From Acidovorax carolinensis (lineage in GTDB: Bacteria > Pseudomonadota > Gammaproteobacteria > Burkholderiales > Burkholderiaceae_C): a stretch of DNA of 64,000 bases. Within the stretch, counting starts at the first letter, position 1, and every line of letters begins with the position of its first letter. The position numbers and the translations under genes are program-made. Shown here one piece after another: positions 9,010-19,525 of the stretch. The stretch covers positions 2,721,001 through 2,785,000 of the forward strand of contig NZ_CP021361.1 in assembly GCF_002157145.1 (NCBI RefSeq), read 5' to 3'. Under the pieces are notes generated by a model, which was given only the letters and a program-made list of their open reading frames with translations, was not told the DNA's origin and did no database searches.

Positions 9010-9474
9010 TCAGAGGAATTCGGGGGACTGCACCGTCATGAGCACGGTCTGGCAATGGTCCAGCCGCTGGCGCTGGCGAAGCCACCAGACGGCCCCCTTG
9101 CGCACGGCGCATTCGGGGGCCTGCAAACCCAGCAGGTGAGCAATGGTCTGCCCCAGAACCGGCTGGTGGCCAATGATCAGCACGGCACCACGGGCGCGCG
9201 GCCACTGGGCCAGCTCCAGCAAGTCCTCAACGGTTCCGCCGGGCAGCAGCTCAGCACGCATCTTGAACTTGCGCCCCAGAGCTCTGGCCGTCTGCTCGGT
9301 TCGGCGAGCCGGGCTGGCAAGTACTCGCAACCCATCAGGCAGTTGTCGGTCCAGCCACGCGGCCATACGTGCCGCCTGTTTCTCACCCCGCTGGGTGAGG
9401 GGGCGGGCCGTATCGTCCATTCCATCAGCCGCTTCCTCGGCTTCCGCATGACGCCAGAGGATGAGGTCCATCAT
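9010..9474 (-). CDS. sixA: Phosphohistidine phosphatase SixA
   Basis: Histidine-phosphatase-family protein (154 aa) of the small SixA type, which removes phosphate from phosphohistidine in phosphorelay or phosphotransfer proteins. The catalytic histidine is in LWRHAEAEE (H9); the second basic residue is in SPARRTEQTAR (~55) and the distal histidine in LIIGHQPVL (~100). Its ATG overlaps the ppk stop by 4 bp (ATGA), so it is translated with ppk. A link between SixA and polyphosphate or Pho signalling is suggested only by this coupling. Confidence 0.88.
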   Translation of the reverse strand: MMDLILWRHAEAEEAADGMDDTARPLTQRGEKQAARMAAWLDRQLPDGLRVLASPARRTEQTARALGRKFKMRAELLPGGTVEDLLELAQWPRARGAVLIIGHQPVLGQTIAHLLGLQAPECAVRKGAVWWLRQRQRLDHCQTVLMTVQSPEFL

Positions 9475-11663
9475 GCCATTTCCTGATCGGGTCGCGCTGC
9501 GGGCACTGCGGCGCTGTAGCGCACCATCAGTGCATTCTGGGCGCCCCTGCCGGTGACAGGGTGGCGAGCCCGTTCATAAGTCCCATCCGCCTTGAGCGTC
9601 CAGGCGTCCTTGTCATCGTGAAGGTAGGCCACCAGGCATTCGTCCACGATCTGCTGGCGCAAAACGGGGTCGGTGACGGGCCAGGCAAGTTCCACCCGGC
9701 GCATCATGTTGCGGTTCATCCAGTCGGCACTGGACAGGTACAAGTCTTCATGGCCGCCTGAGCGGAAATAGAACACCCGTGTGTGCTCCAGAAAACGGCC
9801 AATCACCGAACGCACGCGGATGTTGTCGGTGATACCGGGCAACTGGGCCGGCAACATGCAGGCGCCCCGCACGATGAGGTCAATTCGAGCCCCCCGCTGC
9901 CCGGCAAGGATCAGTGCACGGATCAATCCTTCGTCGGTCAGGGCATTCATCTTCGCGACAATGCGCGCGTCTTCACCGCGGCTGGCCGCCAGCCCCACCT
10001 GCTCAATTTTTTCCAGCATGCGCCGGTGCAGGTGAAACGGCGCCAGCAGCAACCTGCGCAATTTGGGGGGGCGATTCTGGCTGGCCAGATGGTTGAAAAC
10101 ACCGTCCATGTCTGCGGTGGTTTCCTCATCCGCGGTGAGATAGCTCAGGTCGGTATACAGGCGCGCCGTACGCATGTTGTAGTTGCCTGTGGACAGGTGC
10201 CCATAGCGGCGAAGCTGGCGACCTTCCCTTCGGGTGACCAGCAGCATCTTGGCGTGTGTCTTGAGCCCCACTACACCGTAAACCACCTGAGCACCAATGG
10301 ATTCAAGCGCTTCGGCCCAGTTGATGTTGGCCTCTTCATCAAAGCGAGCCTTGAGCTCCACCACGGCCATGACCTCCTTGCCGCGGCGCACTGCCTCGGT
10401 CAACAGATCCATGAGTTCGGAGTCCGAACCGGTGCGGTAAATGGTCTGCTTGATCACCAGAACCTGGGGGTCATTGACCGCCTCGCGCAGAAAGGCCAGC
10501 AAGCCGTCAAAGCTCTCGAACGGCTGGTGCATCAAGATGTCGCGGTGACGCAATTGCTCCAGGATGGAAACACCCGGCTGCATCTGCCGCGGCCACACGG
10601 AACGCCAGGGGGGAAACAGCAGAGCGGGCTCGTTGACCAGATCCACCAGCTGGGTCAGTCGCACCAGGTTGACGGGGCCACTGACGCGGTAGAGCGCGGC
10701 GCCGGGCAATTCAAACTGCTCGAGCAAGAAATCCGAAAGAAACACCGAACAGCCCGCAGACACTTCCAGCCGCACTGCCTGGCCATAGTGGCGGTGCTGC
10801 AAACCCTGGCGCAGGGCTGTTCTCAGGTTGCGGACATCTTCTTCGTCGAGGGCAAGATCGGAGTGGCGGGTCACGCGAAACTGCGAAAACTCGGTGACCT
10901 CCCGCCCAGGAAACAGGTCGTGCAGATGCGCCCGCACGATGCTGGAGAGACTCACAAACAATGCTTCCTTGGGCGCAACCTTGGCCGGCATGCGCACAAG
11001 CCTCGGCAAGGCACGAGGAACCTTGACGATGGCAATTTCGTTTTCGCGCCCAAACGCGTCGCGCCCCTTCAGGCGCACGATGAAATTCAATGATTTGTTG
11101 GCGACCTGCGGAAATGGATGGGCCGGATCCAGCCCCACAGGAATGAGCAGCGGTCGCACCTCGCGCATGAAATAGTCGTGCACCCAGCGTTTCTGCACGT
11201 CCGAGCGGTCACCATGCGCAACAATGCGAATGCCATGCGCTGCAAAAGCCGGAACCAGCGAGTCGTTGTACAGCGCGTATTGCCGCGCCACAAGATCGTG
11301 CGCCTGGGCTGACAGGGCTTCGAAAGATGCTTCGGTGTAAAGACCCTTGGTCTCCCCGCTTTTCGCTGCGGTGATGTGCGGCGCAGCCCTTACCTCAAAG
11401 AACTCGTCCAGGTTGGAAGAGACAATGCAAAGATAGCGCAAGCGCTCAAGCAGCGGGACATCGGTCCGTACCGCCCAGTCAAACACGCGCTCATTGAACG
11501 CCAGAATGCTGTGGTCCCTGTCCAGGAGCGCCACGTCCGTTTGCGCCGCTGTCTGTGCGGCGGGCCGTCGATCTGGCGTGTTAGCCGCCCCGGCACCTGC
11601 CACCACGACTGGCAGATTGAAACTCGGAGAGGCCGCGACAGCTTCATGGGACGGTGGAGACAT
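9471..11663 (-). CDS. ppk: Polyphosphate kinase 1
   Basis: Makes polyphosphate reversibly from ATP. At 730 aa it is of normal length. Domains in order: N-terminal helical domain with IVSSNLDEFFEVR (80-92), a middle head domain, and two phospholipase-D-like C-terminal domains. The phospho-acceptor histidine is H470 in KTHAKMLLVTRR; RTGSDSEL (411-418), ELKARFDEEANINW (436-449) and GHLSTGNYN (488-496) are conserved. The first ~40 residues are Ala/Pro-rich and variable, so the exact start is less sure. It has a PHO box upstream and is coupled to sixA. Confidence 0.96.
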   Translation of the reverse strand: MSPPSHEAVAASPSFNLPVVVAGAGAANTPDRRPAAQTAAQTDVALLDRDHSILAFNERVFDWAVRTDVPLLERLRYLCIVSSNLDEFFEVRAAPHITAAKSGETKGLYTEASFEALSAQAHDLVARQYALYNDSLVPAFAAHGIRIVAHGDRSDVQKRWVHDYFMREVRPLLIPVGLDPAHPFPQVANKSLNFIVRLKGRDAFGRENEIAIVKVPRALPRLVRMPAKVAPKEALFVSLSSIVRAHLHDLFPGREVTEFSQFRVTRHSDLALDEEDVRNLRTALRQGLQHRHYGQAVRLEVSAGCSVFLSDFLLEQFELPGAALYRVSGPVNLVRLTQLVDLVNEPALLFPPWRSVWPRQMQPGVSILEQLRHRDILMHQPFESFDGLLAFLREAVNDPQVLVIKQTIYRTGSDSELMDLLTEAVRRGKEVMAVVELKARFDEEANINWAEALESIGAQVVYGVVGLKTHAKMLLVTRREGRQLRRYGHLSTGNYNMRTARLYTDLSYLTADEETTADMDGVFNHLASQNRPPKLRRLLLAPFHLHRRMLEKIEQVGLAASRGEDARIVAKMNALTDEGLIRALILAGQRGARIDLIVRGACMLPAQLPGITDNIRVRSVIGRFLEHTRVFYFRSGGHEDLYLSSADWMNRNMMRRVELAWPVTDPVLRQQIVDECLVAYLHDDKDAWTLKADGTYERARHPVTGRGAQNALMVRYSAAVPAARPDQEMA

Positions 11664-11697
11664 GGGCGCGCAATCAGGGGTTGTACAAAACCATCCC

Positions 11698-11742
11698 AGT
11701 ATTTAACACCCAGATGACAATGGCGTGACACCCTATATGACA
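11698..11742 (-). promoter_or_regulatory. PHO box and -10 of the ppk promoter
   Basis: On the minus strand GTGTCACGCCATTGTCAT (11731-11714) has TGTCA half-sites 11 bp apart, then a 10-bp spacer and AATACT (11703-11698) as -10. A third TGTCA lies 12 bp further upstream (11742-11738), so PhoB could bind as two dimers. The site overlaps the last codons and stop of the preceding glycosyltransferase gene. PhoB control of ppk is known in other bacteria; here it is inferred. Confidence 0.7.
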
Positions 11743-12793
11743 GACACAAGACGCTTGGGACTGTCTGACCGCGCCGGCACAAGATGCTGAACAAAGAGCT
11801 TCGTCGCCCTGGCCCATGTGAAGTCCAGCGCCCGCCGACGGGCCTCGTGGCGCGGCACAGCCAACGCAGCCTGGCATGCCGAGAGCAAGTCGGCGTGTAA
11901 TACACCGCCCCGGGCTCCATGTGACTCCAACGCACCGAGCACCTCCAAGGGACCATCCACTGGAAACGCTGCCACGGGCGTGCCACAGGACATCGCCTCC
12001 AACATGACCAGTCCAAAGGTTTCCGACCTGCTGGGAAACACGAACACATCCGCAGCCGCATACAGCGCTGCAAGGGATTGCCGATCCAGCACCCCATCCA
12101 GCGCACCTCGGGATAACGCTCCTTCAACCGCTGCTCCAGCGGACCCACACCACACACAATCTTGGTGCCTGGCATCTTTATCTGCAGGAAAGACTCAATG
12201 TTCTTTTCATACGAAATTCGCCCTACATAGAGGCTCACTGGATGCGCCAGTGCGCCGACCAGAGGGCTGGGTGTAGCCTCCCCATGAAAGGGGAACGCCT
12301 GCGTATCCACACCATGCGTCCACTGGCGCAAATTGCCAAAGCCGCGGTGCTCCAGCATCTTTAGGACCCCTTGCGTGGGCACCATGATTCCCGAGGATGG
12401 GCGATGGAAATGCCGGAACAACGCATAGCCCCACGCCAGCGGGATACGCAAGGCGGCATTCAGTATTTCAGGAAATCGGGTGTGAAATGCCGTGGTGAAA
12501 GCCAGCTTGTGACGCAGGCAGTAACGACGCGCAGCCCAGCCAAGGGGGCCCTCCGTGGCAAGATGGATAGCGTCCGGCTGGAGAGCATCCATGGCGCGCC
12601 CCAGGGGCCCTGCCGGTCGCACTGCAAGGTCGATACCCTGATACCCAGGGCAAGGGCGGGTTTGAAACTGGCCGGGGTGGATGACATGAACATCATGCCC
12701 GAGACGCTCCAGCTGCTGGACCAATTCCGTGAGTGTCGTCACCACCCCGTTCACTTGCGGATGCCATGCATCCGTCACCAACGCAATCTTCAT
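11733..12793 (-). CDS. agt: GT4-family glycosyltransferase, probable Agt-type glycolipid synthase (one frameshift)
   Basis: Retaining glycosyltransferase of family GT4, about 353 aa when repaired. The N-terminal lobe starts MKIALVTDAWHPQVNGVV (12793). The C-terminal lobe carries FVFPSRSETFGLVMLEAM, the family's E-x7-E sugar-nucleotide motif. A single base is missing in the CCCC run at 12092-12095 (minus strand GGGG), between EVRWMG and VLDRQSLAAL; adding one G joins both halves. The ATG overlaps the plcP stop by 4 bp. Next to a PlcP-type lipase it matches the PlcP-Agt pair that replaces phospholipid with glycolipid in phosphate-starved bacteria; the acceptor is inferred. Confidence 0.72.
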
Positions 12794-13659
12794 GCCGTCA
12801 TTTCCGAAACCAGGGCTGCAGACGGCACCTCGCGCCGGGCTGGCCATTGCAGCAACTCCAATCGACCGTCCAGATGCTCGACCAGCGCGGTGCGGCTCTC
12901 GACCCAGTCACCATCGTTGCAATACAGAATGCCTTCGATCTCGCGCATTTCTGCGCGGTGGATATGTCCGCAGACCACGCCCTGGTGTCCACGCCGGCGT
13001 GCCTCCGCCGCAACGGCCACCTCGAAATCCGTCACGTAATTGAGGGCCTTTTTGACTTTGCCTTTGAGGTAAGCAGACAAGGACCAATACGGCAAACCCA
13101 TGCGCGCGCGCATGGAATTGAGATACCTATTGAGCTTGAGCGTGAACTCGTACAGGTTATCGCCCAGATAGGCCAGCCACTTGGCACACTGGATGACACC
13201 ATCAAAGTAATCACCATGGGTCACCCAAAGCTGTCGACCATCGACGGTCAGGTGCACCGCTTCTTCAACCACCTCGATGCCCCCAAATGAATGACCCACG
13301 AACGCGCGGGCGAATTCGTCGTGGTTACCCGGGACGAACACCACGCGGCACCCCTTGCGGGCGCTGCGCAATAGTTTCTGCACTACATCGTTATGCGCTT
13401 GCGGCCAGAACCATCTGCGACGCAGCTGCCACCCGTCCACGATATCCCCCACGAGATAAAGCGTTTCACAAGGGTGGTGCTTCAGGAAATCCAGCAGGGC
13501 CGTTGCCTGGCAGCCTGGCGTTCCGAGGTGCAGATCGGAAATGAACACTGCCCGAAAACGATGCGGCTCGGACACATGCAAATCACCCGCATTGCAGGCG
13601 ACATCCGCTGCCCCCAGGGCATTGCCCCAAGGCCCCAAGGCGTCGAACGCCGCACGCAT
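12790..13659 (-). CDS. plcP: Calcineurin-like metallophosphoesterase, probable PlcP-type phospholipase C
   Basis: Binuclear-metal phosphoesterase of 289 aa. All five metal motifs are present: SDLHLG (41-46), GDIVDGW (71-77), GNHDEF (111-116), THGD (147-150) and GHIHRAE (231-237). This family is often labelled UDP-2,3-diacylglucosamine diphosphatase (LpxH-like), but members beside an Agt-type glycosyltransferase act as PlcP, cutting phospholipids to diacylglycerol under phosphate limitation. Here the gene lies between olsB and agt with stop/start overlaps on both sides, away from the lpx cluster at 29.7-33.1 kb, so PlcP fits better. LpxH activity cannot be excluded from sequence. Confidence 0.75.
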   Translation of the reverse strand: MRAAFDALGPWGNALGAADVACNAGDLHVSEPHRFRAVFISDLHLGTPGCQATALLDFLKHHPCETLYLVGDIVDGWQLRRRWFWPQAHNDVVQKLLRSARKGCRVVFVPGNHDEFARAFVGHSFGGIEVVEEAVHLTVDGRQLWVTHGDYFDGVIQCAKWLAYLGDNLYEFTLKLNRYLNSMRARMGLPYWSLSAYLKGKVKKALNYVTDFEVAVAAEARRRGHQGVVCGHIHRAEMREIEGILYCNDGDWVESRTALVEHLDGRLELLQWPARREVPSAALVSEMTA

Positions 13660-14498
13660 CAGGCCCCCAGAAAATGCTTGCGGTAGCGCGAGGGCAGGTC
13701 GGCAATGCGCATCAGCATCGGAAGGTCGGCGGTATTGAAATCCGGATCCCAGGCCGGCGCCCCCAGAACCCGGGCACCCAGGCGCAAGTAGCCCTTGATC
13801 AAGGCGGGCGGCTCAATCAGCAAGGTTCCGTCGAGTTGCTCCACCGGCAATGGCAACCGGGGCCGTACATGAAAATCAATGGGCGCCATATGGGTCTGGC
13901 GCAACTGGTGCCAGATGCTGGCTGCGGCATCGCCACTTACCACGCCGTTGTGCAGCATCGGAATGCTGGCGCAGCCAATCATGGTGTCGAGCTGATTGCG
14001 GACCATGAAATCTGCCAGAGCCCCCCACAGCGCCAGGATGACACCCCCATGGCGGTGATCCGGATGCACGCAACTGCGGCCCAGCTCGACCATACGGGGC
14101 CGCAAACTGCGCAACCGGGTCAGATCAAATTCGTTATCGCTGTAGGTGCCCCCTACCCGCTTGGCTTGCGCTGGGGTGAGCACCCGATAGGTGCCGATCA
14201 CTTGTTGACTTGGTACATCACGCACCAGGAGATGCTCACAATAGTCGTCAAACAGATCGACATCATGGCCGGGTATGGTCGTTGACAGTCGCGCACCCAT
14301 CTCGGCTGCAAAGACATCGAATCGCAACCGCTGTGCCTGACGTACTTCATCAAGATGGCGCGCCCAACCCACTTGAACATTGCCCTGCACCAGCATCTGT
14401 GCCGACGGTGCAACGCCGCTGCCCTCACCTTCTGTGCGCCCATGTGCCCGGGCAGGGAGTGAAGCGGATAACGGCGGCAGGTTGGCTAACTCATTCAT
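13659..14498 (-). CDS. olsB: GNAT-fold acyltransferase, probable OlsB (ornithine lipid synthesis)
   Basis: The 279-aa protein belongs to the hemolysin-like N-acyltransferase family (COG3176 type) that includes OlsB, which puts a 3-hydroxyacyl chain on ornithine as the first step to phosphorus-free ornithine lipid. Landmarks are LRFDVFAAEMG (58-68), the acyl-ACP-binding GNAT core IGTYRVL (101-107), ELGRSCVHPDHRHGG (138-152) and PALIKGYLRLGA (231-242). The first 40 residues are probably disordered. I chose the start at 14498 because AGGAG lies just upstream. The stop shares one base with the plcP ATG (TGATG). No OlsA gene adjoins. Confidence 0.78.
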   Translation of the reverse strand: MNELANLPPLSASLPARAHGRTEGEGSGVAPSAQMLVQGNVQVGWARHLDEVRQAQRLRFDVFAAEMGARLSTTIPGHDVDLFDDYCEHLLVRDVPSQQVIGTYRVLTPAQAKRVGGTYSDNEFDLTRLRSLRPRMVELGRSCVHPDHRHGGVILALWGALADFMVRNQLDTMIGCASIPMLHNGVVSGDAAASIWHQLRQTHMAPIDFHVRPRLPLPVEQLDGTLLIEPPALIKGYLRLGARVLGAPAWDPDFNTADLPMLMRIADLPSRYRKHFLGA

Positions 14499-14575
14499 GG
14501 GACGACTCCTAGCGGCGGGAAGGTGCTTTCTCCGGAAATCGCTACCCGTTGACAGGCATCGCTTCCTTCCCAGGC

Positions 14576-14609
14576 AGTGTGGAAGCCTCCCGTGACAGCG
14601 CCATGTCTC
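14576..14609 (-). promoter_or_regulatory. Candidate PHO box and -10 of the olsB-plcP-agt operon
   Basis: On the minus strand GAGACATGGCGCTGTCAC (14609-14592) has one perfect half-site (CTGTCAC) and one degenerate half-site (GAGACAT) at 11-bp spacing. A 10-bp spacer then leads to CACACT (14581-14576). Spacer and position match the three better sites in this island. The weak first half-site lowers confidence. Confidence 0.5.
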
Positions 14610-15046
14610 TGTCATGTCGAATTCATGACGCACTGCACGATTGATCCAGGGCTGCGCCTCATTCTTTTTGGCGACAAGGCCGCGTGGAAGTCCAGTAGGT
14701 CTTTCGCCGCTCAGGGATGGCCTGCATAACCCTCGCGAGTCGGTGGTAGTGCGGATCGGGATGGGCCACAAGGCGTCTTTTTGCGGCCAACGGCTCGGCA
14801 ATTGGCAAGAAAAGCACCGCAGTGAACCGCCCAAGGCCGCGCTATCACAGACCGCTGGGAGTTATGCAGGCCATCCTTAGATGACGCAGCAGTGCACAGC
14901 GAAGCATCGCGCGCGCCGTTCAGACGATCTGCATCTACCTGCGATGAAGGACAAACGCGAGATGTTCATGATCTCGCCTCCAGAGGCGACTACTTCCCTC
15001 CGAGAAATCGCCTCCAGGCTTTCCCGCCATACCGAGCAGCAAAGGC
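14610..15046. other. Gene-poor interval between olsB and glmM
   Basis: About 440 bases upstream of olsB and downstream of glmM. Short open frames on either strand show no recognisable domain, and none has a convincing ribosome-binding site. A 7-bp stem with a 2-base loop (TCGCCTC / GAGGCGA, 14974-14989) is the only local structure I noticed. It presumably holds olsB upstream sequence and the glmM 3' region. Confidence 0.4.
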
Positions 15047-16381
15047 TCAGCCCGCGCGCGCCGCATCGGCCAACCGCTGTGCGCAGGCACTGGCCATCTG
15101 CGCATCCCGCGCCTCCACCATCACCCGCAGCAAAGGCTCCGTGCCGCTGGCACGGATCAGGACGCGCCCTGTGGAACCGAGCTCCTGTTCAACGGCTTGG
15201 GTCGTTTGTGTCAGCAGCTTGTTGGATTTCCAGTCCTGCCCCGGCGGGAGGCGGACATTGAGCAGCACCTGCGGGTAGAGCACAACGTCTGCCAGCAGTT
15301 GTGCCATGGTTTGTCCACTGCGCACGCACGCCTGCAGCACCTGCAAGGCACTGACGATCCCGTCACCCGTCGTGTGGCGGTCCAGCGCCAGCAAATGCCC
15401 CGAACCCTCGCCCCCCAGCACCCAGTGGTGGCGCGCCAGCTCCTCCAACACGTAGCGGTCGCCCACGCGTGCCCGCACCAGCTTCACGCCGCGTGCGTGC
15501 AATGCGACCTCGACCGCCATATTGGTCATCAGGGTCCCCACAACGCCAGGCACATGTTCATCGCGTCCCATGCGGTCGGCCGCCATGAGGTAGAGCAACT
15601 CGTCACCGTTGTAGAGGCGCCCTGTGGCATCCACCATCTGCAGGCGGTCGGCATCGCCATCCAGCGCAATGCCATAGTCGGCATGGTTTGCGCGCACCGC
15701 CCGGACCAGTGCGTCGGGATGGGTGGCGCCGACCTCGTGGTTGATATTGAGACCGTCGGGTGCACACCCAATGGCCAGCACCTCAGCGCCGAGTTCATGG
15801 AACACCTTGGGCGCAACCTGGTAGGCAGCGCCATGGGCTGCATCCACAACGATCTTGACACCGCGCAAAGACAGTGCGTGAGGGACCGTGCTCTTGCAAA
15901 ACTCGATGTAGCGGCCCGCTGCATCGTCGAGTCGGCGGGCCTTGCCCAGCGTGGCGGAATCAGCCCACGTCGGGGGCTCATCCAGCGCCGCTTCAACCGC
16001 CAGCTCCCAGGCATCTGGCAGCTTGGTGCCCTGTGCGCTGAAGAATTTGATGCCATTGTCCGGATACGCGTTGTGGCTGGCACTGATGACCACCCCCAGG
16101 CTGGCGCGCTGCGCCCGTGTCAGGTAAGCCACGCCGGGTGTGGGCAACGGGCCCAGCAGCACCACATCCACACCTGCCGAGTTGAAGCCCGACTCCAGCG
16201 CGCTTTCCAGCATGTAGCCCGAAATACGCGTGTCCTTGCCGATCAGCACCGTGGGGCGCTCTTCGGTCTGCTTCAGTACGCGACCGACAGCATGCGCCAG
16301 GCGCAACACAAAGTCAGGGGTGATGGGTGTCTGTCCGACGGTGCCGCGAATGCCGTCGGTACCAAAGTATTTCTGAGTCAT
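15047..16381 (-). CDS. glmM: Phosphoglucosamine mutase
   Basis: Interconverts glucosamine-6-phosphate and glucosamine-1-phosphate for UDP-GlcNAc, feeding peptidoglycan and lipid A. At 444 aa it begins [16 protein letters not shown]. The phospho-serine loop [14 protein letters not shown] carries S102, the magnesium loop is DGDADR near 243, and the C-terminal phosphate-binding motif [14 protein letters not shown] lies near 410. The chosen start (16381) is the family start; a longer ATG exists upstream. It follows folP in the conserved ftsH-folP-glmM order, with a 135-bp gap. Confidence 0.97.
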   Translation of the reverse strand: MTQKYFGTDGIRGTVGQTPITPDFVLRLAHAVGRVLKQTEERPTVLIGKDTRISGYMLESALESGFNSAGVDVVLLGPLPTPGVAYLTRAQRASLGVVISASHNAYPDNGIKFFSAQGTKLPDAWELAVEAALDEPPTWADSATLGKARRLDDAAGRYIEFCKSTVPHALSLRGVKIVVDAAHGAAYQVAPKVFHELGAEVLAIGCAPDGLNINHEVGATHPDALVRAVRANHADYGIALDGDADRLQMVDATGRLYNGDELLYLMAADRMGRDEHVPGVVGTLMTNMAVEVALHARGVKLVRARVGDRYVLEELARHHWVLGGEGSGHLLALDRHTTGDGIVSALQVLQACVRSGQTMAQLLADVVLYPQVLLNVRLPPGQDWKSNKLLTQTTQAVEQELGSTGRVLIRASGTEPLLRVMVEARDAQMASACAQRLADAARAG

Positions 16382-16516
16382 GAAAATCGGCTTTTCGCTG
16401 TTGTGTTGTGCGGATTCGAGTCTAGCGCACGCCACAGCGGCTGCCTTGCGGGGCCTGCAACAGCAACAGAAAGCCCCGCGATGCCGTTGCTGGCCCCACG
16501 GGCGCTCGAACAAAGG

Positions 16517-17368
16517 CTATGCAGCCCCCGCCCGACCCGACTCCATGGCGCGCCAGACCGCGAGGGCCTGTACCGTTTCGCGCACGTCATGCACGCGCAC
16601 AATGCGCGCACCGCGCTCCACTGCAAGCAGCGCAGCGGCCACGCTGGGCTGCAGCCGCTGATCCACATCCAGCCCCGTGACAGTGCCCAGCGATGATTTG
16701 CGCGACCAGCCGGCCAGCACGGGATAGCCCAGCGCCAGCAGTTCGCGCTGGCGCGCCAGCAGGGCGAAGTTCTGTGCCACGGTTTTGCCAAAGCCAATGC
16801 CCGGGTCCAGAACAATACGGGTCTTTTCGACCCCTAGCGCCTGCAGGGATTGCGCTGACAGCTCCAAAAACGATAGCACCTGCGGTAATACATCACCCGC
16901 CATGGGCGCTACCTGCATGGTTTGCGGGTCGCCGTGCATGTGCATCAGACACACACCGCAGCGCGGGTGCCGCGCCACCACCTGCGCTGCGCCGGGTTGG
17001 CGCAAAGCCCAGATATCGTTGACGATGTCAGCTCCCAGGTCGAGCACTGCCTGCATGACCTCGGGCTTATAGGTATCCACTGAAATCGGCACGCCCAAAT
17101 CCACCGCACTGCGCACCAGGGGCAGCACACGCGCCAGCTCCTCTTCCAGGCCCACGGCCGGGCTGCCCGGGCGGGTGGACTCGCCGCCGATGTCGAGGAT
17201 ATCGGCACCGTCCTTCAAAAGCTGCTCGCAGTGGCGCAGCGCCGCCGTGGTCGAGCCATGCCGCCCTCCGTCGGAGAAAGAGTCCGGCGTCACGTTGACG
17301 ATGCCCATGGTGTGCGGGCGCGTCAGGTCGAGGGCGAAGCGGGAGGTTTGCCAGAGCATGGGCATCAA
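16517..17368 (-). CDS. folP: Dihydropteroate synthase
   Basis: Condenses p-aminobenzoate with dihydropterin pyrophosphate in folate synthesis; target of sulfonamides. The product is 283 aa with the pterin-site motif MGIVNVTPDSFSDGG (21-35), DIGGESTRPGS (~60-70), ILDP-type VLDPGIGFGKT and GWSRKSSLG. The segment ELSAQSLQALGVEKT (coding 16823-16874) coincides with a weak copy of the window's palindromic repeat yet keeps normal family length. It lies downstream of ftsH beyond a terminator. Confidence 0.96.
   Translation of the reverse strand: MMPMLWQTSRFALDLTRPHTMGIVNVTPDSFSDGGRHGSTTAALRHCEQLLKDGADILDIGGESTRPGSPAVGLEEELARVLPLVRSAVDLGVPISVDTYKPEVMQAVLDLGADIVNDIWALRQPGAAQVVARHPRCGVCLMHMHGDPQTMQVAPMAGDVLPQVLSFLELSAQSLQALGVEKTRIVLDPGIGFGKTVAQNFALLARQRELLALGYPVLAGWSRKSSLGTVTGLDVDQRLQPSVAAALLAVERGARIVRVHDVRETVQALAVWRAMESGRAGAA
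16823..16874 (-). repeat. Palindromic repeat copy (degenerate, inside folP)
   Basis: On the minus strand the order GAGCTGTCAGCGC - loop - GGCGCTAGGGGTCGAAAAG matches the shared pattern AGCTnnTnGCGC - loop - GCGCTnGnGnC-AAAA, with mismatches. It lies within folP without disrupting the frame. This is the weakest of the copies listed. Confidence 0.35.
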
Positions 17369-17381
17369 TGAAAAAGATGAG

Positions 17382-17410
17382 AAAACAAAAAACGGGGCTG
17401 CGAGCCCCGT
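17382..17410 (-). terminator. Rho-independent terminator after ftsH
   Basis: An 8-bp perfect stem ACGGGGCT / AGCCCCGT with a 3-base loop (17392-17410) is followed on the minus strand by TTTTTGTTTTC. It lies just past the ftsH stop at 17438 and before folP, so the two are probably separable transcription units. Confidence 0.75.
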
Positions 17411-17437
17411 CTTTCCGTGGTGAAGGCGCGCCGGGCG

Positions 17438-19357
<1,920 letters not shown>

Positions 19358-19525
19358 GCAGGACTCCAGTCGCGGGAAAAAACGGTCACAAAGCCGTCAC
19401 GGCTTACGTGCGGCCCATTTTAGGTGTTTCAAGCGTCGGGGCCAGCTTATTTCCCCCAGCCGCCCATGGACTCAACACGGACTTTTACGCCGGGTTAAGC
19501 AAACCACGACCCAAAACCCTGCCTT

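Noticed and set aside
14641..15046. Small open frames of 79 and 126 codons between olsB and glmM
   Set aside because: No domain, no good ribosome-binding site, and the longer one runs into glmM.
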